Positions 55,203 to 64,000 of a DNA stretch of 64,000 nt are shown one piece after another (the stretch's first letter is position 1; every line of letters begins with the position of its first letter). The notes below the pieces were generated by a model. It saw only the letters and a list, made by a program, of their open reading frames with translations. It searched no databases and was not told the origin of the DNA. The position numbers and the translations under genes are program-made. Source of the DNA: Sepiola atlantica (Eukaryota > Mollusca > Cephalopoda > Sepiida > Sepiolidae); the NCBI GenBank assembly GCA_963556195.1, contig OY744522.1:38082763-38146762 (forward strand), written 5' to 3'.

Positions 55203-55585
55203 TGTCTGACCTGTATAATTTTGGTCATTCGGGTTACATTTCTCATCTTGAGTGTTATCATCACAACGTTTCGGCTGCTGTAACCTCCGACCTTTTTCAG
55301 GTGTATCTTTTCGAACTCGGGAATCTGGACGGAATTTCGAACGGAACCCTTTATTTAATCCACGGAGTAGCATGCTCTCGTTCCGTCACCCATGATTTGG
55401 AGAAGTCTTCAGTAATTCGCAATTCTTCGTATCGCCCGCACCGAGGATTGAACCTTCAACCTTCAGATGACTATCACTTAGAACTGAACAGATACACCTG
55501 AAGAAGGCCGGAGGTTACAGCAGCCGAAACCTTGGAATGATAACACTCAAGATGAGAAATATAGTCTGAATGACTAAAATTATAC
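55203..55585. repeat. Foldback repeat with PLE/hammerhead-like signature
   Basis: Arms 55203-55305 and 55494-55585 are inverse copies (shared CGGCTGCTGTAACCTCCG, ATCTTGAGTGTTATCATT-like). Each outer-reading arm carries CAC, CTGAAGA, A, GG-C...G-CC, GAAACGTT, GTG, a hammerhead-like order with one extra A. A second family member lies at 57245-57475. Confidence 0.75.
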
Positions 55586-55867
55586 AAATTATCAAATCCT
55601 CATCTAAAAAAATCAGAAATATAATCTCTCTGACCTGTTCTCAAATTGAATACAACTTAGACATTTTTAAACAAGTTAGTACATTTAAAAACATTGAACA
55701 AATTGACTACAGCATTATTTTATGAATTTCACTTCATTTGTAATTCTCAGTCATCAAACATTTGATGAAGAAGCTCTGTCCAAGCCTAGAGCACTCTATT
55801 TGATTTGTCGCCATTTTAAATTAATACAAAACAAATAGTTCTGTGGGATTAAACAATGTTTGATATG

Positions 55868-56090
55868 TGTTATGGTGCCGTACCTACCTACGCAGAACTA
55901 ATGGACTCGTCCACCTTATAAATACGGGAAGCACGTGACACTTGTTCTCTTCTTCCCAGGCAAACCGGCAATGGCGGTTGAGAGCAGCATCTCCTTGTAT
56001 CTCTTTCTTTCTATTATAATATATATACCTTTGTTCATTTAAACCATGTGTTCCTGTGTCATTCATTCGGCCTTACCCAGGTCCACAACA
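55868..56090 (+). mobile_element. Solo LTR with 5-bp target duplication
   Basis: 223 bp beginning TGTTATGG and ending CCACAACA (terminal inverted repeat, 7 of 8). It is flanked by ATATG at 55863-55867 and ATATG at 56091-56095. A TATAAATA promoter-like box is near 55917, and the middle has a T/C-rich stretch. TG...CA ends, short LTR and 5-bp duplication fit Ty3/gypsy-type LTR retrotransposons. No internal region is present, so it is a product of LTR-LTR recombination. Confidence 0.85.
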
Positions 56091-56099
56091 ATATGAAAA

Positions 56100-56400
56100 A
56101 TTACAGATAATCATAAACAACTATTATTCCGAGTTTTAATGAAAACAAAAAAAAATACTTTTAGGCTAAGAGCAAAATGTAGTATCTTTTCTGATACTAA
56201 ATGTCATATCCTCTGCCCTTAGTCAGTGACGGAGAAATCCTTTTAGACTGTGACAATTATTATTTTTGTCCCAATCCAGTGTATCCCTTTCTAGAGAGGT
56301 AAATTTTCTCCACATTACAACCGACTCTTATTCTAAACTCTGCTCTCGTGGGGAGGCAAGTAAATAGGAACAAGTAGTTTGTTTTTATTTTAGATTTTCA
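56100..56400 (+). mobile_element. Repeat with U2-snRNA-like head, subtype A
   Basis: Head at about 56158-56199: TTTTAGGCTAAGAGCAAAAT then GTAGTATCTTTTCTGATAC, corresponding to U2 positions from CTTTTGGCTAAG through TCTGTTCTTAT. Body and tail as in 33590-33810 (GGAGAAATCC, CCCAATCCAGTG, CTAAACTCTGCT, CGTGGGGAGGCAAGTAAAT). Begins ~10 bases after the solo LTR target duplication. Forms an inverted pair with 61280-61585. Confidence 0.8.
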
Positions 56401-57110
<710 letters not shown>

Positions 57111-57244
57111 GAAGGAGCCGAAATTGTGACACGAAGGGAGGTGTTGTTGTTGTACTCTCGCTTCGTCAAGTTGCTAAAAGAAACCCGTATAGAATGCCCT
57201 TACGCCACGCACACTCAGAACCAACTGAAAATAAAACGATTGTA

Positions 57245-57475
57245 TTATTGAGATTATTCGGGCTACTATTCTGATCTTGGTTGTTATTCTAACAACGTTT
57301 CGGCCGATGTAAACTTCGACCTTCTTCAGGTGCGTTTTGTCGTACTCTGCAATCTGTAGTTTTCGACAATATACATCTGGAAAAAAGTCGAAGGTTACAT
57401 CGGCCGAAACGTTGTGAGGATAAAATCCAAGATGAGAACACTAGTCCGAAAATTGCAAATAATACAAATTATGAA
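57245..57475. repeat. Foldback repeat, second member of the 55-kb family
   Basis: Arms 57255-57340 and 57376-57460 are inverse copies sharing AACGTTTCGGCCGATGTAA. The same CTGAAGAAGGTCG ... CGGCCGAAACGTTGT signature is present in the left arm's complement; the right arm has CTGGAAA, a mutated core. Confidence 0.75.
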
Positions 57476-57575
57476 TCCTCATCCAACAAAATCCGAAACA
57501 CGATAGGCCGTTGTTTGTTATTCCTTTAAGTGTGGCCATATACTTCGCATCGTCTTATCAATGCAAAGTTATCAA

Positions 57576-58376
57576 AGCACATAAATAAAGAAGTCAGTAA
57601 TAAAATAAGTAATGACACAATGCAAGCTTATTGAAACACATAAATATAGAAGTCAGTAATGTAGAAAGTAATGAAGCAGTGCAAGGTTATTGACGCAGAT
57701 AAATGAAGAAGTCAGTAAGAAGAAAGTAATGAAGGTTTTGGAAGCACACAAATAAAGAAGTCAGTACTGTACAAAGTAATGACGCAATGCAAGCTCATGG
57801 TAACACATAAATAAAGAAGTCAGTAATGTAGAAAATAATGAATGAAATGCAAGATTATGGAAGCACATAACTAAATAAGTTAGTAATGTAGAAAGTAATG
57901 AAGCAGTGCAATGTTATGGAAGCACATAACTAAATAAGTTAGCAATGTAGAAAGTAATGAAGCAGTGCAATGTTATGGAAGCACATAACTAAATAAGTTA
58001 GTAATGTAGAAAGTAATGAAGCAGTGCAATGTTATGGAAGCACATAACTAAATAAGTTAGTAATGTAGAAAGTAATGAAGCAGTGCAATGTTATGGAAGC
58101 ACATAACTAAATAAGTTAGCAATGTAGAAAGTAATGAAGCAGTGCAATGTTATGGAAGCACATAACTAAATAAGTTAGTAATGTAGAAAGTAATGAAGCA
58201 GTGCAATGTTATGGAAGCACATAACTAAATAAGTTAGTAATGTAGAAAGTAATGAAGCAGTGCAATGTTATGGAAGCACATAACTAAATAAGTTAGTAAT
58301 GTAGAAAGTAATGAAGCAGTGCAATGTTATGGAAGCACATAAATATGGAAGTCAATAATGAAGAAAGTAATGAAAC
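57576..58376. repeat. 59-bp satellite array
   Basis: About 13 head-to-tail copies of a 59-base unit containing GAAGCAGTGCAATGTTATGG and AAGCACATAACTAAATAAG. The central copies (57890-58340) are nearly identical, the left ones are diverged. Units alternate TTAGTAATG and TTAGCAATG variants. Confidence 0.96.
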
Positions 58377-58975
58377 AATGCAAGACAATGTAAAGCATAG
58401 GTTGTCTTTTCCTGCGATCACTATCTATTTGAATGATGTAAAGCATGAGTTGTCCCTTTTCTATGATCTCTACTACTTTAATAATTTAAAGCATGGGTTT
58501 TCTATCGCCGCGATCTCTACTACTTTAATAATTTAAAGCATGTGTTGTCTCTACTTTCGACCACTACTACTTGGAGAATTTAAAGCATTACTTGTCTATT
58601 CATCGCGATCTCTAGTACTTGTATAATGTAGCATGAGTTGTCTTTCCCTGCGACCACTACTACTTGAATAATGTAAAACGTTAGTTGTTTTACTCTGCGA
58701 TCACGAAAACTTCATTAATATAAAATAGTTGTAGTGTCCCCCTGGGATAAGTACTACTTCAATTATCTAAAGTACAAGTTGTCTCCCCATGCGATTACAA
58801 TAGTTGAATAATGTACAGCGTTAGGTGTCTAGCCCTGCGATCGCTACTATTTGAATAATATAAAGCGTTAGTTGTCTTCCACTGCTATCAAAAGTACTTG
58901 AATAATGTAAAATACGAATTGTCCTGACATGCGATCACTAATAATTGAATAATGTAAAGTGCGAGTTGAACCAAT
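58377..58975. repeat. ~48-bp degenerate array
   Basis: About 12 diverged units with landmarks AAAGCATGAGTTGTCT, TGCGATC and TACT-TTGAATAAT; starts at 58392, 58440, 58488, 58535, 58582 and onward. It directly follows the 59-bp array. Confidence 0.85.
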
Positions 58976-59009
58976 TTTGTGAAAATCAAATAAATACCGG
59001 AATAACGAA

Positions 59010-59510
59010 AGAAAGAACTAATGAAATCCAGATTTGCTGCTGACGCACTGACTGTAATACCGCATCGGATCAACCAGTAAAATCGCTAAAAGAAAACTGT
59101 GATGGAGAGAATTGCAAAATGCATAGTATCAACGCGACGTTTATTGACCTTCATGATGCAATTTCCTGTAACATAGCTATTACATTTAACTCAACCTCTA
59201 ATGAAATCCAGATTTACTGCTGACGCACTGACTGTAATACCGCATCGCATCGGTGATCTCTAGATGAGGCTTTGTTTCTAGAGCAATAGCTCTATTAAAT
59301 AGCTTTGATCCTGTATGGCACAAACTATGGCTTCACAAACTTGCTAGCTATGCTATATTCTTACAACCAGTAAAATCGCTAAAAGAAAACTGTGATGGAC
59401 AAAAGTGCGAAATACATAGTATCACGCGACATTTATTGACCTTCATGACGCAATTTCCTATACACGTAGCTACTATCTCTAACTCAACCTCTAATGGAAA
59501 ATCGCATTTC
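59010..59510. repeat. Tandem duplication, one copy with insert
   Basis: 59018-59198 and 59199-59500 share AATGAAATCCAGATTT, TGACGCACTGACTGTAATAC, AACCAGTAAAATCGCTAAAA and TTTATTGACCTTCATGA. The second copy has about 120 extra bases (59246-59365), and the GCATCG at its edge is doubled. Confidence 0.85.
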
Positions 59511-60744
59511 CTCACGTGGAAATTTACGTTATCCATCTTATTTCCATATATCCATTAATTATGCTACAGTAGAAAAGAGATGTTCACGAAAACTGGAAAT
59601 AATACCGGGATACGCAGAGCAAGACTGATGTTATGTCTGAGATTTTCATCTCCTTGACTAGTTGCACAACTAACGCTGAAGAGCCTAGTCTACCCTACTA
59701 TTTAATCTGTAGGGAGCATATATGAATTCATACTTTGAAGGCAAAGTAAAAAAGAGAAAACAGAATGAAACAACAAACCTTTAGCGGTCGAGAAGAAAAA
59801 CGAACGAAGAAGTGAATGGATTCTGAAATGCGAAGATAAAACGAAAGACACAAAGAAAGAAAAGAAATACGAATGATAGCAGCCGGATGGAAAAAGAAAG
59901 AAAAACAGAAATAATAATAGGAGGCGGACGAGAGGAAAGAATAGAAAAGAGATGAAGGGGCGAAAAAGAAAAAGAGAAAGAAACGATGAAAGAACAAGAA
60001 GAATGAAAGAATATTGTCAGTTCGATGAAAATAAAAAGAAAGGAACGGAGAATGGAAATAAAGAATAACTAATGGTGTAGGGTGTAGAGTACAAAGAAAT
60101 AAATAAAGAAAAGAATAATAAATCAATTAATACTGGAAGAAGAGAAAGCATAAAACTAACAATAAAGGATACGGGAATGAGAGCAAGGAAGAAAATCTAA
60201 AAAAAAAAAAAATAATGGAAGCAAGAACGGATACTGGGGAAAGAAAAGGAAATATAGAAAATAAAATAAATATAGAAAGAAAAAGGAAAACTTAACGTAG
60301 AAAGAATAAAGTATATTAAAGAAAGAAAGAAAATGAAAATGAAATTCGAAGAGAGAACCTTTTTTCTCGAAATATAATCGACAACACTAAACTAACGAAA
60401 GCAACAAAACAATTGGCGCAAAAACCGTGCATTTTTGTGAGAGGAAACCATTTTGTTTTTCTTTTATTCACGCAGGATGGGACATGAGAATAAAAGACAG
60501 AAAGCGTCACATAATTCAACAAAAACAATTCTTTAAAAACGAAGGACATGACAAAAACGAAAGAACCGATGCATTGTTAGTCAGAGAGTTATTTTTTCTG
60601 TTCTCTTTCTACTCAATTGTTTCTAGATAGTTCTTTTATTTCGTTTTGAAGCCTCTATTTCCGGTGTAAGGCAGGCGAGGATGGAGACCGGAAGTTCAAA
60701 TATTGGAAAAGATAAAAAGCCAACGTGGCCATTTCGTCGTCGTC
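59511..60744. other. Purine-rich, no gene seen
   Basis: 59730-60350 is dominated by AAAGAAAG-like runs on the plus strand. No recognisable domain in any frame; minus-strand open frames reflect Phe/Ser-rich low complexity. Confidence 0.6.
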
Positions 60745-60759
60745 GTATTATTATTATTA

Positions 60760-60857
<98 letters not shown>
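60745..60857. repeat. (TTA)n array
   Basis: TTA triplets preceded by CGT triplets (60734-60748). Confidence 0.97.
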
Positions 60858-61164
60858 GTAATATCAGATCGTGCTTTTAGGAGATGAGAGATGTACAAAA
60901 CGGAACGACACAGATGAATACAAGAAAAAAGAATATGGCGGTTTTAGAGATAAATTGTGAAGAGACATTGTTAGAAACGAGAGAAAGACGAAAGAATACT
61001 GAAAGGAAAAAGATAATGGAAATGTGAAAGAAAAGGAGGGAAAGAAAAACAAGAATGAATGGCAGCGAAAGCGAAAGAAAGATTGAAAAAAATATGTGAA
61101 TTATAGAAAAAAAGACTGTGAACACGTGAATTATCGAGAGACATTGATAGAAAGACGGTCGATC
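60858..61164. other. Purine-rich, no gene seen
   Basis: Same character as 59.7-60.3 kb. Confidence 0.4.
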
Positions 61165-61206
61165 GGGCTAGGGTTAGGGTTAGGGTTAGGGTTAGGGTTA
61201 GGTTTA
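61165..61206 (+). repeat. Interstitial telomeric-type (TTAGGG)n
   Basis: Six TTAGGG-type units ending in AGGTTTAAAGT; TTTAAAG also adjoins the array at 163-213. Confidence 0.88.
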
Positions 61207-61279
61207 AAGTGTTGTATATGTTACTTCCTCAGTCAGAGGAGGAGGAGGAACCTTCTTAGACTGGAACATTTCTTTGAAT

Positions 61280-61585
61280 TTTTTTATTTAAAAATCTAAA
61301 ATAAAAACAAACTACTTGTTCCTATTTACTTGCGTCCCCACGAGAGCAGAGTTTAGACTAAGAGTCGGTTATAATGTGGAGAAAATTTACCTCTCTAAAA
61401 AGGGATACACTGGATTGAGACAAAAATAATAATTGTCACAGTCTAAAAGGATTTCTCCGTCACTGACTAAGGACAGAAGAGATGACGTTTAGTATCAGAA
61501 CAGATACTACATTTTGCTCTTAGATAAAAAGTATTTTTTTGTTTACATTAAAACTTGGAATAATAGTTGTTTATGATTATCTGTC
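61280..61585 (-). mobile_element. Repeat with U2-snRNA-like head, inverse copy
   Basis: Minus strand: CTAAGAGCAAAATGTAGTAT, CTGTTCTGATACTAAA (complement of about 61482-61525), then the same body and tail as 56100-56400. The two form a high-identity inverted pair about 4.9 kb apart, including flanking sequence (AATAATAGTTG side and CAAACTACTTGTTCC side). Confidence 0.8.
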
Positions 61586-61654
61586 ATTTTTCATAGCAAA
61601 CATTGTTTAATCCGACAGAACTATTTTTTTGTATTAATTTGAAATTTTTGTTTC

Positions 61655-61765
61655 CAATTTAAAGTTCCCCTTTTTGGGAGCTAGATTCTCCCCACGTAAA
61701 AAAAGACGAACCTTTGTTTATCTAACTTTGCCGTCGTGGGGAGGAAATTAAATAGAGACATTTGT
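61655..61765 (+). mobile_element. U2-headed repeat, tail only
   Basis: GGGAGCTAGATTCTCCCC, TATCTAACTTTGC and CGTGGGGAGGAAATTAAAT match the 3' tail of subtype A; head absent. Confidence 0.65.
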
Positions 61766-62039
61766 AGAAAGTGGAAGGAGAAAGAACTTAAGCGTGACAT
61801 ACAGACAGACTAAGCAACAAACCGACAAAACCTCATAGAGATGCTTTGAGTCATCTAGAAATGTTATAACAAATGTCAGCGTGTCAGGCTTATGAAAATG
61901 CTATTTCCGACTTAAGTGTGACAGACGGACCGACGATCACATCTTATAATACACTTGGACGCGTATAAATGAGATGCGTCTATTTAATCAGCACGTTTAC
62001 TGATTACAATGCCAAACTTAAGCATGACATACTAATTTT

Positions 62040-62345
62040 ATTTATCTACCTCCCACAAGGTAAGATGTGACACAAGGTCGGGAAAGTGGGATTAGATAAG
62101 CCAGCGCTCGAGAGGTGAGTACTCTGGCCATTTAAAAATTGCCTGGGCAGCCCCGTCGGCATTCCCCGGCAGGGGCGCCTCATAAAGTAAGCAATAAACT
62201 TACTCCTCCCCAAAGAGGGGAGGCAAAGCCTGGGAGCGTGCACCTCCTAGAACTGCACAGGATGGAAACCCCCAATAGACCGGCGTAAATCCAGACCCAA
62301 AGGCCCGGACGATACCGGTCTATTAGGCGGGGTAAAAAACGCATA
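62040..62345 (-). mobile_element. U2-headed repeat family, subtype B body
   Basis: Minus strand: AGACCGGTATCGTCCGGGCC, CTGTGCAGTTCTAGGAGGTG, CTCCCAGGCTTTGCCTCCCC, GAGGCGCCCCTGCCGG, GGGGCTGCCCAGGC, in the same order as 33260-33450. The position of the U2-like head is replaced by other sequence. The open frames here are not conserved with the 33-kb copy. Confidence 0.7.
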
Positions 62346-62574
62346 TAAAAACTGATGCGTCTATTCAATCTATGCGTTTAGTGATGACAAATTCAAACGG
62401 AAGAGATTGGCCGGCAGATAAAGTCTCTCATAGAGATGTGTGGACGCATCTAACATAAAAGAAACGGGGGGAAATAAATAAGTATATACTTACGTTGAGA
62501 GTGAAAGAAAGGGCGGAGAACGAACGAATAAATAAATGAATGAATGATAATTATAATATACTGCGGAGATCAAT
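62346..62574. other. Non-coding, nothing recognised
   Basis: GATGCGTCTATT occurs at 61975 and 62353, suggesting a small duplication around the preceding repeat. Confidence 0.4.
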
Positions 62575-64000
62575 TACTATTAAATCACTAAACTCACCGT
62601 AAAAGAAGCAGCAGAAGTTGAACAAATCAAAGAAATTATGAACGACGATAAAACAAAACTATCATCTCTAAAAAAAGAAGAATTGATGAAATTAAAATTA
62701 GAAACAGAAAAAGTGAACAGACTCCTCCCATATATCTAAACAGATACTATCGCAGACCTAAACGATATAATTTATGCGATGGTCAAATCAGTAGATATCA
62801 GAATGAAAATAAAAACAAAACATTGCCAAAACCTTGACCAATAAAGCCCGGATGAGAAACAAGATTGGAAACCAAGATAGACAAACTATAAAAGAAAGCT
62901 ATTGCTGCAAATATGGCAAAAGAGAATAGAAAACTATGGAAGAGTGGAAATATTATTGACAAAAGACTGAAAACAAAACTCATAAAGAACTAAAACAAAA
63001 TATACTAGCAAAAGAGGAAAAAGAGACGATACGCGTGCAAATCTGAATAGTACAAACAAAATAGGACCTTTGAAAACAATGAAAACCAGTTTTACCAAAA
63101 TGTAAACGAGGAAAGACAAAAAGAGAATAACCGGATCCGACAGAAATAAAACACTTCTGGGGCAATATATGGGAAAAGCAAAAAACATAAAAGAAAAACT
63201 CCAGGAAATTGAAACAGAAATTAATGAAGAAACGCTCAAGACGACCCGAAGAAAAAAGTCAAATTGGATAGCATTGGCTATGACGGAAAAATACCTTCTG
63301 AATTAAAAAGTCCACTGTCCGTCATGGAAGACTTAAGTCGCAAAATCCACGGAGATGATGTATACACAAAACGTACACACAAGTTAAGATAACTAAAGGA
63401 AGCACAACGTTGATACAAAAAGATAGGGAGAAGGTAACTATTCTAAGAAATTACAGACGGATAATCTGCCTACTAACCATATGCCACATTTTAGAGACAC
63501 AGATTAACGATCAGATGAACGACTCCTTTAATAACCGTGGACTACTCCCCAAACAACAGAAAGGGTGCTAGAAAGCAATAAGAGGGACCCACAATCTGTA
63601 ATACATCGATCAAAAGATCCCGAAATAAATGAAAAGTAGAAAAGGTACATAGCCATGGCATGGACTGCCTACAAGAAATCCTAGGGAAAAATGCCCCAAT
63701 CATGGATTATTGAATGCTTAAAGATGTACAAGATTTTATGGAAAAATAGTGGAAACATAAAGACTGTAACTGACAGCCGGATGACAATATATGACAGAGA
63801 TAAGAATACAGAGAGGCATTTTCGATGGAGACTCTTGATCATCACTACTTTCTCAGCATCGCCATCATGCCACCCAACAGTATACTCAGGAGGTGCAATG
63901 CCGGATATAAATTCACAGACGTAAAATCAAAATAATCTATATAAATAATACGTCTCATGTATATGGACAACCTTTGCAAAAATCAAAAGGAACTCGAAAA
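62575..64000 (+). pseudogene. RLE-type LINE, 5' half and RT core, runs off window
   Basis: N-terminal part: TVKEAAEVEQIKEIMNDDKT, KLKLETEKVNRLLPYI, DLNDIIYAMVKSVDIRM, then HFWGNIWEKQK before the RT. RT: DSIGYDGKIPSELKSP, REKVTILRNYRRIICLLTIC, RGLLPKQQKGC, a decayed motif A region (PWHGLPTR/AWTAYK frames), MPQSWIIECLKMYKI, then RGIFDGDS (motif B equivalent, G.QGDS-like) and the start of the YxDD region at the window end (SHVYGQ). It overlaps in content with the start of the copy at 11632-13690, so together they represent the whole element. Multiple stops and frameshifts. Confidence 0.85.

Noticed and set aside
57576..58376. Regular direct repeats considered as a CRISPR array
   Set aside because: Units are contiguous 59-bp copies without unique spacers, in clearly eukaryotic sequence.

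Overview
This is AT-rich, repeat-dominated eukaryotic DNA. No host protein-coding gene can be called with confidence. The mixture of very long (TA)n arrays, Penelope-like retroelements, CR1/Jockey-like and restriction-endonuclease-type LINEs, mariner remnants, many tRNA-derived SINEs and TTAGGG telomeric hexamers suggests a mollusc, most likely a coleoid cephalopod such as an octopus. The species call is inference from repeat content only.

Layout. 0-3.7 kb: a foldback repeat with a telomeric-hexamer loop, a possible signal-peptide exon (2452-2515) and a duplicated exon-like block on the minus strand. 3.8-6 kb: a decayed CR1/Jockey-type LINE. 8.5-9 kb: a foldback repeat carrying a hammerhead ribozyme motif. 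9.3-13.7 kb: four copies of one RLE-type LINE. 14-24.6 kb: tRNA-like SINEs, two decayed Penelope-like elements (PLEs) and several hammerhead-like motifs. 25-33 kb: mariner remnants, a LINE fragment, a GC-rich island and a SINE pair. 33-34 kb: repeats with a U2-snRNA-like head. 37-42 kb: a decayed PLE followed by an intact 783-codon PLE (39295-41646), the only convincing complete protein gene, with a hammerhead motif 0.2 kb downstream. 42-51 kb: two mariner pseudogenes, LINE 3' ends and a 36-bp minisatellite. 51.6-53.7 kb: a pyrimidine-only-biased array with a 73-bp period. 55-62.4 kb: a solo LTR with target duplication, two foldbacks of one family, 59-bp and 48-bp arrays, and more U2-headed repeats. 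62.6-64 kb: the 5' half of the RLE-type LINE, running off the window.

The recurring theme is self-cleaving-RNA architecture. Sequences with the hammerhead core (CTGANGA, stem II, GAA, short stem III, NUH) occur in at least ten places: downstream of PLE coding regions, inside foldback or tandem repeats that resemble retrozymes, and immediately downstream of tRNA-like SINE heads. Stem pairings were worked out by eye; no folding or database search was run. A second theme is that many element ends abut (TA)n arrays. A third is a dispersed family whose head resembles the 5' part of U2 snRNA.
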